From Haloquadratum walsbyi J07HQW2 (GTDB taxonomy: Archaea; Halobacteriota; Halobacteria; Halobacteriales; Haloferacaceae), in contig NZ_KE356561.1 in the NCBI RefSeq assembly GCF_000415985.1, forward strand, positions 2,117,159 to 2,181,158: a DNA stretch of 64,000 nucleotides, written 5' to 3'. Position 1 is the stretch's first letter, and each line of letters starts with the position of its first letter. Position numbers and translations under genes: made by a program. Under the pieces are notes generated by a model. That model made no database searches. It had not been told where the DNA came from and saw nothing but the letters and a program-made list of their open reading frames with translations. Shown one piece after another: positions 48,336 to 56,999 of this stretch.

Positions 48336-48578
48336 TTAAAATCGCCGCTTTGCGATTCGCCGCACCACCACTCCCAATATGAGAATCAGTGTCGATAACA
48401 GCGTTAACGACCCTACAAGTGGGAGGTTCCCTGCTTGCAAAGCATCCCATGCAAATGGAACAAGCGCAAGTGCAACGATTGCATGTAATCCAAATGCAAC
48501 CGCTGGAAATCCAATCTCAATAGACGACGTTCCTCCGTCTGTCCGTATGGTTGACTGCTGTGACGTATCATCTGTCAT
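48336..48578 (-). CDS. Small two-helix membrane protein
   Basis: 80 residues from ATG 48578 (MTDDTSQQSTIRTDGGTSSI); an upstream in-frame ATG at 48602 adds 8 unlikely residues. Two hydrophobic helices, about residues 30-50 (AFGLHAIVALALVPFAWDAL) and 55-73 (LPLVGSLTLLSTLILILGVV), end in a basic RRIAKRRF tail that should stay inside. No function is known. It lies right beside the left end of the third dead element. Confidence 0.6.
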   Translation of the reverse strand: MTDDTSQQSTIRTDGGTSSIEIGFPAVAFGLHAIVALALVPFAWDALQAGNLPLVGSLTLLSTLILILGVVVRRIAKRRF

Positions 48579-48766
48579 AATTGCTGATATGATTGCAGTC
48601 ATATAGATGTTGACGGCTTCATGTTATCGGAACGATCTTTGGTTACCCCATCTCTATCGCTAATCAAATACGTTCGATAAAAACTGAAGACTTCATGTCC
48701 TCGTTGAGCCCAAACGGACAACAACTATAATCCGTCTCGTCTCTCAATAAGAACCAATTAAACTCC

Positions 48767-48967
48767 ATGGTATCGATAGACCCTAGAGACAGACTTCCAC
48801 TCGTTTCAGCCGCCGTTGTAATGGCTCTCGGAAATATTATCGGATATGCCGTTGGTACGACGATGTATTTGACAATCTTTGCAGGTCCTGTTGCAGTCTT
48901 TGCATTCGGCGGTGTTCGGTACCTTCTCCATGGAAGTCCATATCCTGATAGCATGAGCAGTAACTAA
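48767..48967 (+). CDS. Small membrane protein preceding the AAA ATPase gene
   Basis: 66 residues with two hydrophobic helices (LPLVSAAVVMALGNIIGYAV, then TMYLTIFAGPVAVFAFGG) and short polar ends. The stop TAA overlaps the ATG of the AAA ATPase by one base (TAATG), so translation is coupled. This suggests, without proof, that it works with or anchors the ATPase. I recall no named family. Confidence 0.65.
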   Translation: MVSIDPRDRLPLVSAAVVMALGNIIGYAVGTTMYLTIFAGPVAVFAFGGVRYLLHGSPYPDSMSSN

Positions 48968-51225
48968 TGAAACGCGTTGCCGCAACAGTTACCATTGATT
49001 CGGAACTCCCGCCCGATACGGTTCGTCTCAGGTGGCCGCTGATTGATTCGACTGCTCGCGCACGCGACACCGCGGACAGCACGGTCGATGATTCCACGTC
49101 TCCGTTAGATTCGGATGTGGTCCGACTTCGGACAAACAATGGTCGAATGACCGCTGCGGTAGTTCGTCCTGACTCGACGGTTAGTCCTGAGACGATTATT
49201 GTATCGTCAAATCTTGCAGCAGCACTTGATATCTCTAGCGATACAAACGGAGCTGTAGATTCAGATCAAAACTCCCAGACTGATCATGTCGTGACTGTTG
49301 AGCCAACCACCGTCTCGCCTGCATATCAACTCACCGTCGCTCCAGTCGCTGAACTATCGATTAGCGGGGGCGAGCGGACAGTCCGTCAGGCACTCGACAC
49401 CCGACCGCTTGTCTGTGGTGACACTATCCCAACTGTATTTCTTGACGGATCTCTTGAGCTGCCAGTTCGTATCACTAAAACGCGTCCAGACGGTCCTGTT
49501 GCTATCACAGAAAAGACGGAACTCCAACTAGACTCTGGTCCGGCATCTAACGCAACGCCTCCGCAACAAGTCCCGATTCCACCAGCAGGAATCGGTGGCT
49601 ATGATGATATCATTGAAGCCTGTCGGCGTACTATCGCAGATCCGCTGATACACGCCGATACATACCATGTCGATGATCGTTCGGCAGCCTCAGGTGTGCT
49701 TATTGAGGGACAATCTGGTGTTGGCAAGACGCATCTTATCCGCCACAGCGCGTGGTATGCCGATGCAACAATTCGAACAATTGACTGTACAGCACTCGCC
49801 TCAGAATCGCCATCCAATATCACTGATGAACTTGCCTCACATACAGCGGCGATTACAACCGGTAACTCAACATCAACAATTGTTCTCATCGACAATCTTG
49901 AGATAATTGGCGAGGATGACGATGCAATTGCCCGTCAGATTGGGGCATGGATTGAAAAAACGCTACAACTTGATTCGGCAACTGTTGTTGCTGAATGTAC
50001 TGATGCAGATGCTATCGATCCGGTTTTCACCCGTGGCGGTCGTCTCTCACGGATAATTTCAGTTACTGCTCCAACCCCAGAAGACCGTGCAGCGATTATT
50101 TCGATTCTATTCAATGATACACCGATTGTCTCTCGTATCGATTATACTGCTGTTGCTGAGCAGACGCTTGGATATGTTGCAGCTGATATAATTAATTTGC
50201 GTGCACGTGCAATTGAAGCCGCACTTGCTCGATACGATACCGAAGATAACAAACAGACAGAATTCAGGATTCTTCCACCGGATATTGAGATAGCGATTAC
50301 TGAAACGACACCGAGTGCTGCTGAAACAACCGGCTCTGTTCCTTCAACGACATTTGAGGATATTGGTGGACTTGCAGCACCAAAGCGCGAGCTCACTCGG
50401 GCGGTTGAATGGCCACTTCAGTATCCGGAGGCACTTTCTCGACTTGGCGTTGATGCGCCTGCTGGGATTTTGCTATATGGACCACCAGGAACTGGAAAAA
50501 CAATGCTGGCACGTGCAGTTGCATCAACAACAGATGCAAACTTCTTGACTGTTGATGGTCCAGAACTCCTCAACAAATATGTTGGCGAGAGTGAACGCCG
50601 TGTTCGACAGTTATTCACTCGTGCGAGAGATAGTTCACCAGCGGTTGTCTTCTTTGATGAGGTTGATGCACTTGGGTCCGCCCGCGCAGGTGATGGTGCC
50701 TCCGCCACAGAGCGCGTTGTATCACAGCTATTGACTGAGCTTGATGGTCTTCATCCTCGTGAGCAAGTCACTGTTATTGGTGCAACAAACCGCCCTGATC
50801 GTATTGATGATGCACTTACCCGACCTGGGCGATTTGACCGTGTTGTCGAGGTTCCACTTCCAGGTCCTGAGGCTCGTCAGGAAATTATCCGTATTCATAC
50901 CCGCGATCGACCGACTGAGCCACTCGATATTGATGAAATCGCAAAAAAAACTGATGGATATTCTGGAAGCGATATTAGTGCTGTCCTACAGGAAGCGAGT
51001 CTGCTCGCGCTTGAGGAACATCTCGGTGCAGCCGAATCTGATGCAGCTGAGGACACGAAATCAATTCAGACGACTCCACCGGATGCGACTCCAGCAGGTG
51101 TTGAATCGCTTGAGGCTGTGCGCATTCACCGCCGCCACGTTGATGCTGCACTCGACCGCATTGGACCATCATTATCTGCAACCGCAAGAGAGCGATATGC
51201 CTCGTTTAATGATACCCAATCCTAA
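48967..51225 (+). CDS. Two-module AAA ATPase, CDC48-related, first module degenerate
   Basis: 752 residues. The first 185 form a divergent N-domain (RVAATVTIDSELPPDTVRLR) with Ser/Asp/Thr-rich linkers. AAA module 1 (about 215-440) has Walker A LIEGQSGVGKTHLIRHSA but its Walker B reads STIVLIDNLEIIGED, with Asn instead of the catalytic Glu. Module 2 (about 460-690) is canonical: ILLYGPPGTGKTMLARAVA, AVVFFDEVDALGSARAG and VTVIGATNRPDRIDDALTRP with the Arg finger in RPGRFDRVVEVPLPGP. The order resembles CDC48/p97 but differs in the N-domain and module 1, so it is a paralogue, not the main CDC48. Unfoldase function is inferred. Confidence 0.88.
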   Translation: MKRVAATVTIDSELPPDTVRLRWPLIDSTARARDTADSTVDDSTSPLDSDVVRLRTNNGRMTAAVVRPDSTVSPETIIVSSNLAAALDISSDTNGAVDSDQNSQTDHVVTVEPTTVSPAYQLTVAPVAELSISGGERTVRQALDTRPLVCGDTIPTVFLDGSLELPVRITKTRPDGPVAITEKTELQLDSGPASNATPPQQVPIPPAGIGGYDDIIEACRRTIADPLIHADTYHVDDRSAASGVLIEGQSGVGKTHLIRHSAWYADATIRTIDCTALASESPSNITDELASHTAAITTGNSTSTIVLIDNLEIIGEDDDAIARQIGAWIEKTLQLDSATVVAECTDADAIDPVFTRGGRLSRIISVTAPTPEDRAAIISILFNDTPIVSRIDYTAVAEQTLGYVAADIINLRARAIEAALARYDTEDNKQTEFRILPPDIEIAITETTPSAAETTGSVPSTTFEDIGGLAAPKRELTRAVEWPLQYPEALSRLGVDAPAGILLYGPPGTGKTMLARAVASTTDANFLTVDGPELLNKYVGESERRVRQLFTRARDSSPAVVFFDEVDALGSARAGDGASATERVVSQLLTELDGLHPREQVTVIGATNRPDRIDDALTRPGRFDRVVEVPLPGPEARQEIIRIHTRDRPTEPLDIDEIAKKTDGYSGSDISAVLQEASLLALEEHLGAAESDAAEDTKSIQTTPPDATPAGVESLEAVRIHRRHVDAALDRIGPSLSATARERYASFNDTQS

Positions 51226-51269
51226 ACATACGAACAACTGTGTCTAGATTCTGCATTAATGTCGGTTAT

Positions 51270-51530
51270 TCATGCTCGCTCCTGTCCAAACTGTTGTTTC
51301 TGATGTAGTTGGAACATTGATAGAACAACACCGGCTGTCGCAATCAGTTCTATCAGGAGCACAACAGTAAACGCCGGAAAGAATTCCAACTGAAGAATCG
51401 TTTGAATTACTGGCAACGCGAATAATCCTCCAATGCCAACGATCACGGAGAAAACTAATCCGGTAAGTGCTCGCTGATTTAATGATTCTGGTGCGAGTTC
51501 CGCTTCACCATCACTTTGATCCATGGTCAT
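51270..51530 (-). CDS. Small two-helix membrane protein
   Basis: 86 residues: acidic N-terminus (MTMDQSDGEAELAPESLNQR), two hydrophobic helices (LTGLVFSVIVGIGGLFALPV and FTVVLLIELIATAGVVLSMF) and a polar Gln-rich end. A second in-frame ATG is two codons in. It converges with the AAA gene, 44 bases away. Function unknown. Confidence 0.6.
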   Translation of the reverse strand: MTMDQSDGEAELAPESLNQRALTGLVFSVIVGIGGLFALPVIQTILQLEFFPAFTVVLLIELIATAGVVLSMFQLHQKQQFGQERA

Positions 51531-51854
51531 TTGATAGCCAACAATTACAGTATATATTCATATACACTTGAAACTACTCGCTATACTCTTATGTTCCTCT
51601 GAGATGGCGCACCGAGTATATTGATCTACAAGAACATGGATAACTAGTGCAATTGCATCAATCACTGCACTCGCCTCAATGGATAATCACTATCTTATCT
51701 AGTTAGGCTGTGCTGTTTATATGATTATACAACGGATATAAAAAAATTGAAAAGCTATACTCGGAGTGAATCGAGACTTCGTATCAGTGAAAGCCACGAA
51801 AACATGTGGCACCACCAATATTTGCACTCGCGGATTATTAGCGTCAGCCTGTCG
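51531..51854. other. 324-base intergenic region downstream of bop
   Basis: Between the start of the small membrane protein and the stop of the bacteriorhodopsin gene. No gene, tRNA or transposon end recognised. AT-rich runs near 51715-51750 could include the promoter of the small protein and the end of the bop transcript. Confidence 0.4.
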
Positions 51855-52619
51855 CTAGTCTGCAGCAGTTTCTTGTGCAGACGGCGTTGGCTCGCTGCCA
51901 CCGCCAATAATGGCTCGACTGCGTAGGAGGATAAATCCAAATCCAATCTTTGAGACCAGATCAAGAACCATGAAGAGAAGCGTTTCACCATAAAGACCGG
52001 TGAGTGCAAGCCCTTCAGTTCCAACAAGCCATGCAACCGGGTATATTGCCCACGTTACAAGAATGATATTCCGAAGTGCATTGAATGTTGATTGCGTATC
52101 CTCATCTGCATCATTAACTGCCTCACCGAAGACGGCAACTAGGTAGTACAGGAGGAACACCATCGCGACGGTGCTGATCGTCCAGAAGGCGTACCGAGCA
52201 ACAGGGAGTTTAACTAGTGTTGCGGTAAGACCGGTTACGATCATGAACGCGTCGATACCAACAAGCGCACCGATATCACGCTGACTTGCACCAGCGAGAA
52301 GACCGACGTCAAGCAGAAGCAGTGGTGTTGTGAATAGCCAATCGGCATATCGTGCCCAATACACGTCAACAACACGACCGGTTTCTAGTGTCACTTCGGT
52401 CAATCCGAAGCCAAAGAACATCGATAGATACGATGCAGCTGCGATTCCCGGAATGAGGATTGTGATGACATAAAACTCCTTCTGACGGGGATCCTGCACA
52501 TCCCATCCGTCAGCCATGAAGTAAAGCATCCCAAGCAACATTCCGATCGTTCCGAGGGCTAACCATATGCCCTCGCCTTCTACTCCGAGACTGCTCATCT
52601 GTAGCGCCAGCTGAGACAT
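51855..52619 (-). CDS. bop: Bacteriorhodopsin (light-driven proton pump)
   Basis: 254 residues from the ATG at 52619 (MSQLALQMSSLGVEGEGIWL); upstream in-frame residues to 52757 are not part of the family. Seven helices with all proton-pump residues are present: Asp93, Thr97 and Asp104 (equivalent to D85, T89, D96 in YADWLFTTPLLLLD), Lys224 for retinal (LDLVSKIGFGFILL), and both release-group glutamates, Glu202 and Glu212 (E194, E204). It therefore should be a full outward proton pump in the cell membrane. A GTCTAGTACAC element at 52683-52693 lies upstream (see separate entry). The retinal-making genes lie 2.5 kb away. Confidence 0.98.
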   Translation of the reverse strand: MSQLALQMSSLGVEGEGIWLALGTIGMLLGMLYFMADGWDVQDPRQKEFYVITILIPGIAAASYLSMFFGFGLTEVTLETGRVVDVYWARYADWLFTTPLLLLDVGLLAGASQRDIGALVGIDAFMIVTGLTATLVKLPVARYAFWTISTVAMVFLLYYLVAVFGEAVNDADEDTQSTFNALRNIILVTWAIYPVAWLVGTEGLALTGLYGETLLFMVLDLVSKIGFGFILLRSRAIIGGGSEPTPSAQETAAD

Positions 52620-52645
52620 TGCAATAGTCAGTATGTGCTCCTCAC

Positions 52646-52696
52646 ACTTAACAATATTCGCCGACCCAGCAACAAATTTTAAGTCTAGTACACACC
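52646..52696 (-). promoter_or_regulatory. Candidate bop promoter with upstream activator-like site
   Basis: Reading toward bop, GGTGTGTACTAGACTT at 52681-52696 shares an ACTAG..TT core with the Bat-type activator site known upstream of Halobacterium bop. About 30 bases before the ATG is an AATATTGTTAAG stretch that can act as TATA box. The match to the activator consensus is partial, and no bat gene is in the window. Confidence 0.3.
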
Positions 52697-52830
52697 AAAT
52701 TTGATTGATACACACAATAAAGTTGCAGACTGAAACTACGAGACTGAAACAACTCACATATGTGGAATAAAGTGAGCACTATCAAATATCGAGGCTGAAC
52801 CCGCGGTCAGTTATCAATCATGAAAGAATT

Positions 52831-53187
52831 ATGAGCGGAGATGAGACGACAGAAATTGAATCCGAAGAGGAAACGACACAGACAGACACTACAGTAGAGG
52901 CTGAAGATGAAGCCGAAGCTGAAGCTGAACCGGAAACAACGCTTGATATCGAAGCGGCGGCTGAACAAGAGGCATCTGTCGAGGCGCTTCAGGACACTGT
53001 TAAAGAACAAGGTGACCGGATTGAGGAGCTTGAAGACCTCGTATTAGATCTTTCAGCACGAGTTGCAAGTGGCGATGCGACCGGTGTTTGTCCAGATTGT
53101 CATGGTCCAGTTATCAAATCAAATCCATTCTTCCGCAGTGCAAAAATAAAATGCGCTGATTGTGGACGTATTTTCCACAAATACTAG
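52831..53187 (+). CDS. Acidic coiled-coil protein with C-terminal zinc ribbon, divergent from bop
   Basis: 118 residues. The first 50 are almost wholly Glu/Ala/Thr/Asp. Residues about 50-78 form a coiled coil (VEALQDTVKEQGDRIEELED) and the C-terminus is a zinc ribbon with two CxxC pairs, GVCPDCHGPVIK and KIKCADCGRIFHKY. I recall similar short proteins in other haloarchaea without known function. It diverges from bop across 211 bases. In Halobacterium a small zinc-finger regulator (Brz) neighbours bop; this protein is larger and of different design, so any regulatory role is only a suggestion. Confidence 0.75.
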   Translation: MSGDETTEIESEEETTQTDTTVEAEDEAEAEAEPETTLDIEAAAEQEASVEALQDTVKEQGDRIEELEDLVLDLSARVASGDATGVCPDCHGPVIKSNPFFRSAKIKCADCGRIFHKY

Positions 53188-53548
53188 CGCTGTCAGTATC
53201 GGCCTGGTATCTTATATTATTTCACGTCACAGCGTGACTAGCGACTATTCTTTCAATTCGGTATCTATGATTGATGATATCTTAGATAGTCCTGTTGAGA
53301 TGGTCGCTGACAGACTACTGATAGTTTTGATGTGATTTTCGCACATCGAACCGTGCTGTTTGTACTCTACTCTCTATTTTTGATAGATTGGTAGTATGCG
53401 AATCATTCATTACAAATGCAATATATAACATGAACACTGATCCTTGATTCGAATGAAACAGGATTTAGAAAGAGATCAGTATGTTGAGTTCGTTTTCTCA
53501 CGTGCCTGACAGCGTTATCACTATACTACTACATCGCCGATAGGATAT
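53188..53548. other. 361-base intergenic region before the ferredoxin gene
   Basis: No gene found. AT-rich with scattered TATA-like stretches; the segment CTATACTACTACATCG about 30 bases before the ferredoxin ATG could hold its promoter. No repeats recognised. Confidence 0.4.
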
Positions 53549-53791
53549 ATGCGAATCAGATACAATCGCGAAACGTGTATCGGGATGTTTCAATGCGTCA
53601 ATGAGTGGGACGCATTCGAGAAAAATATGAACGCTGGAAAAGCTGATCTAGTTGAGGCTGAGGAAGTTGAAGATGGAATATTTGAGCGTGAGGTTCCTGA
53701 GGATGCGGAATTCGAAGCAAAGTTTGCTGCTCGTGTCTGTCCAGTTGATGCAATTGAAGTGTACGACGATGACGGCGAACAGATCGTCTAA
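53549..53791 (+). CDS. Ferredoxin, [3Fe-4S]/[4Fe-4S]-type
   Basis: 80 acidic residues. Cys pattern: ETCIGMFQCVNEWDAF near the start and RVCPVDAIEVYDDD near the end, giving three cysteines. That resembles single-cluster [3Fe-4S] ferredoxins in which the second of four cysteines is replaced. Not the 2Fe-2S type common in haloarchaea. It sits alone between two rhodopsin genes, opposite in strand to both. Possible electron partners include the P450 at 15.9 kb, but nothing in the sequence shows it. Confidence 0.85.
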   Translation: MRIRYNRETCIGMFQCVNEWDAFEKNMNAGKADLVEAEEVEDGIFEREVPEDAEFEAKFAARVCPVDAIEVYDDDGEQIV

Positions 53792-53961
53792 ATATTATCG
53801 CATATAGGGGATATGATTAATCATGCCATGATTGGTGGTGCGACTGAGGCTGCATGTTCACTGCTCACGTTTATTAAACACATGTAGCTAATCTGGGGTC
53901 ACAATAGTTAGCCTATGATAATAAAACTGAAGTGAGTTATGGCTTGCATCCGACGCGAACG

Positions 53962-54708
53962 TCACTGTGACTTGATATCGCCCTTTGATGTAGGATGATC
54001 GGCGGTCTGAAGAATGTCCTGACTATTAAGTAAGACAGCACCGAACCCGACTTTTGTCCCAATATCGAGGACAACATATAGCATTATTTCTGTCGTGATA
54101 GTAATCATCCCAAAGCCACCGCCCGTTCCGAGAATCCACACAAGCGGATACAATGCCCACAGCCCGAGTGTAATATTACGAAGTCGCCTAAATACTACAC
54201 CAGTCGCAGTTGATCGGTTTCTCGCACGTCTTGAAAACTCACCGAGTAGGTAATATAACAAAATGATAAATGCCGCAGTGCTCACCGCCCACCATGCAAT
54301 TCTGATAACAGCACCCTGTTGCATCATCGAACCGGCGAGTCCACCGAGGATCATGATCACATCGATGACGAGCAGCTTGTAAATCATCCGCTTTCTTACA
54401 CCTGCAACCAATGCTAGATCAATTATCAAAAGTGGAGTTGTCAATAGCCAGTCGGCATATCGTGCCCAATAAATATCAACGCCCGCAGCTCCTCTTATAG
54501 GCATCGAGATGACACCTAGTCCTGTCGCCATCGCAAGATATGCAGCCGCTGCAATCGCTGGAATTATCGTTGTGATAATATAATAAGTTTGTTGCTCCGG
54601 ATCAGTTGATCCTCGACCTTGTACGGCAAAGTATACTGTTCCGAGTAGCATTCCGATGAATCCAACCCACAGCCAGGTCGCTTCTGAGCCTGGTGTCGCC
54701 ATACCCAC
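53962..54708 (-). CDS. Second rhodopsin, middle-rhodopsin type
   Basis: 248 residues from GTG 54708, or 246 from ATG 54702. Seven helices. The retinal lysine is Lys219 (LDIGTKVGFGAVLL). The pump positions D85, T89 and D96 are kept as Asp86, Thr90 and Asp97 (YADWLLTTPLLIID). The release-group pair is broken: E194 is Gly196 (WILGTGGGFG) while E204 is kept (Glu207). Haloquadratum walsbyi is known to have a 'middle rhodopsin' with mixed bacteriorhodopsin and sensory-rhodopsin II properties, and this fits. No transducer gene is adjacent. The C-terminus is longer and polar. Confidence 0.93.
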   Translation of the reverse strand: MGMATPGSEATWLWVGFIGMLLGTVYFAVQGRGSTDPEQQTYYIITTIIPAIAAAAYLAMATGLGVISMPIRGAAGVDIYWARYADWLLTTPLLIIDLALVAGVRKRMIYKLLVIDVIMILGGLAGSMMQQGAVIRIAWWAVSTAAFIILLYYLLGEFSRRARNRSTATGVVFRRLRNITLGLWALYPLVWILGTGGGFGMITITTEIMLYVVLDIGTKVGFGAVLLNSQDILQTADHPTSKGDIKSQ

Positions 54709-54730
54709 ATACTATTCTATTCTCTCATGA

Positions 54731-54737
54731 TTTATAT
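54731..54737 (-). promoter_or_regulatory. TATA box of the second rhodopsin gene
   Basis: Minus strand ATATAAA lies about 25-30 bases before the GTG/ATG starts at 54708/54702, indicating a leaderless transcript. The remaining 419-base divergent spacer to the lycopene cyclase start has no gene; an ACTATATTA stretch lies about 10-20 bases before the cyclase GTG. Confidence 0.5.
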
Positions 54738-55127
54738 GCTATGGCGGATCGCTATGCTTCGTCAGGATTGATCCCTCAGTATTGTGAAATTATGAGAAAT
54801 ACCATTCTATCAATCGTTGATTATTCGTCTTTCGGCAATCCTGCTCTGATGAATATCTAAATAATAAAAGATTTGACATAACGATTGTTCACTAATTGCG
54901 ATATAAAAGCCACATCAGTGGAATCAGCATACTCTGGTAAGCGTATTCTAGTATACCGGAAGGAAACTCCCAATTTCAATATATTAACTAATATATGCTG
55001 CGCACATCAGTAATATCATTTTATATATTTCAATCGGACTCATCAGGTAACACTACATTTATGTCCAAACCACTCACATTTTACTCATGCATCATATCCG
55101 TAATTGCCGTTACTATATTACCCACCT

Positions 55128-55886
55128 GTGAGCGGACTCTCGTATGCGGGATTTCATGTTCTATTTACATTCCCGCCACTTGCGTATCTCCTTGCCTTCG
55201 GGACGATCCCGACTCGTCGAGCCGTCCGTGTCGGAATCGTACTCATGACTATCGTCGCGCTGATATACACAACACCGTGGGATAATTATCTAATCCAACG
55301 TGGCGTGTGGTGGTATGGTCAGGATGATATATTTGCCCGCATCTGGAAGGCACCGGTTGGTGAGTACCTATTCTTCATTCTTCAGCCGATTTTAACCGGA
55401 CTTTGGGTCACAACACTTGCCCCTGATGCCACATACCGTCATGGGGATTTTCATCGCAAACCTCGAATAATCGGTGCTCTTGGATGGCTTGGATTTGCTA
55501 TCGTTGGTGCCATGCTTCTCACAGTCGAATCTGGATTTTATTTGGGTGCAATTCTCGTGTGGGCTTGCCCGGTTGTGGCACTTCAGTGGGCTGTTGGTGG
55601 TGGATATCTTGCTCGACGATGGCGTGAGTGGTCGCTTGCTGTTGCCGTCCCGACAGTATATTTATGGATGATTGATAGCATCGCCATTGCGCTTGGTGTC
55701 TGGACAATCTCTGATCAATACTCAAGTGGTATTGATCTTTTTGATCTCCCCATTGAAGAAGCCATATTCTTTCTTATAACAAATATACTCATCGCATATG
55801 GATTAATTCTATTTGAGTGGATTATTGATTACTGGCATCATCATCCAAATGCTATTGGACCGGAGGTGTCCAGTGAGTGGCTGTAA
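55128..55886 (+). CDS. crtY: Lycopene beta-cyclase (CrtY, membrane type)
   Basis: 252 residues from GTG 55128 (VSGLSYAGFHVLFTFPPLAY). The open frame continues eight codons upstream to a TTG, but homologues begin here. About seven membrane helices; two lycopene cyclase domains are seen. The first carries TTPWDNYLIQRGVWWYG and KAPVGEYLFFILQPILTGLW, the second WMIDSIAIALGVWTIS and LFDLPIEEAIFFLITN. PWDN and the PxEE/PVGEYLF motifs are family signatures. It makes beta-carotene, the retinal precursor. Its last 10 bases overlap the Brp/Blh start, so the two are translationally coupled. Confidence 0.93.
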   Translation: MSGLSYAGFHVLFTFPPLAYLLAFGTIPTRRAVRVGIVLMTIVALIYTTPWDNYLIQRGVWWYGQDDIFARIWKAPVGEYLFFILQPILTGLWVTTLAPDATYRHGDFHRKPRIIGALGWLGFAIVGAMLLTVESGFYLGAILVWACPVVALQWAVGGGYLARRWREWSLAVAVPTVYLWMIDSIAIALGVWTISDQYSSGIDLFDLPIEEAIFFLITNILIAYGLILFEWIIDYWHHHPNAIGPEVSSEWL

Positions 55887-56914
55887 CTGAATCACTCTCG
55901 AATACCGCTCGGCAAACACTTGGGCGCAGTATCTTCATTCCCGTCTGGCTCATGCTGATAGGATGCATTCTCCTTGCACCGCTTATTACGGCTCTCTCGC
56001 CGCAGTTGCGTTATCTTCCATTTGCTCTGAGTCTTCTTCTATTCGGATTACCACATGGTGCCGTTGATCATCTTGTTCCGGCACGAACAGCTAATGCAAC
56101 AGTTACGATTAGATCGATGCTGTCCGTTGGTGGATTATACTTCATCATTGGTGGTATATACCTTGGCTGGTGGTTCCTTGCCCCGACCAGTGCTGCCATT
56201 GTATTTGTATTCATGACATTATTTCACTGGGGACAGGGTGACATCTATGCACTTTTATCATTTCTTGATGCTGATCATCTTCCAACTCGATCTGAACGAG
56301 CACTCTCGGTTATCACTCGAGGAGCGATGCCGATGCTCGTTCCACTTATTACACATCCAGCATCATATCAACGCGTCCTCGTTGCCTTTATCGAGCTTTT
56401 CAGCATAGACATCATATCAATTGGATTCCTGTTCTCATCGCCGGTTCGTAGCGGCGTTACCGCTATTCTCGTCGGTCTCACTGCGACGACTATTGTGGTC
56501 GGTGCATGGCGTGTTTACACTGGGGCGACCGTTCGTCCATATCTTATTGATGCCGGTGAACTCGGATTATTGTGGGTCTTCTTCATCACTCTCCCACCTA
56601 TTTTCGCCGTTGGTGTTTATTTCTGTGTCTGGCACTCACTTCGTCACATCGCCCGAGTTGCGATTGTTGATCAACCATCCCGGCAAGCGCTCAACTCAGC
56701 GCAAATTAGCCCTGCCATCCGGCGGTTTACTCGTGATGCAGCACCCCTCACTGCCGTTGCGCTCCTGTTTTTCCTTGGATTATACATTCTCGTCCCGCGC
56801 CCACCAGATGATATTGAATCCCTTGCTGCGTTGTACTTAGTTGGCATTGCAGCACTTACTGCTCCACATGTCGTCATTGTGTCGTGGATGGACCGGGTGC
56901 AGGCAATCTGGTGA
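55877..56914 (+). CDS. brp: Beta-carotene 15,15'-dioxygenase (Brp/Blh family)
   Basis: 345 residues from GTG 55877, overlapping crtY by ten bases. About nine helices with the iron-binding histidines in LLFGLPHGAVDHLVPA, MTLFHWGQGDIYAL and FCVWHSLRHIARVA. All are kept. The enzyme splits beta-carotene into two retinal molecules, the chromophore for the two rhodopsins encoded upstream. Whether it corresponds to Brp or Blh of Halobacterium cannot be decided here. The order crtY-brp gives a direct lycopene-to-retinal operon. Confidence 0.93.
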   Translation: MAVTESLSNTARQTLGRSIFIPVWLMLIGCILLAPLITALSPQLRYLPFALSLLLFGLPHGAVDHLVPARTANATVTIRSMLSVGGLYFIIGGIYLGWWFLAPTSAAIVFVFMTLFHWGQGDIYALLSFLDADHLPTRSERALSVITRGAMPMLVPLITHPASYQRVLVAFIELFSIDIISIGFLFSSPVRSGVTAILVGLTATTIVVGAWRVYTGATVRPYLIDAGELGLLWVFFITLPPIFAVGVYFCVWHSLRHIARVAIVDQPSRQALNSAQISPAIRRFTRDAAPLTAVALLFFLGLYILVPRPPDDIESLAALYLVGIAALTAPHVVIVSWMDRVQAIW

Positions 56915-56999
56915 GATGTTCAGCTCCGACTATATCAATTAGCATCGAATATACGTTTAACCGATAACTGTTAATTGTTCCTTGATATATACCCTATTG

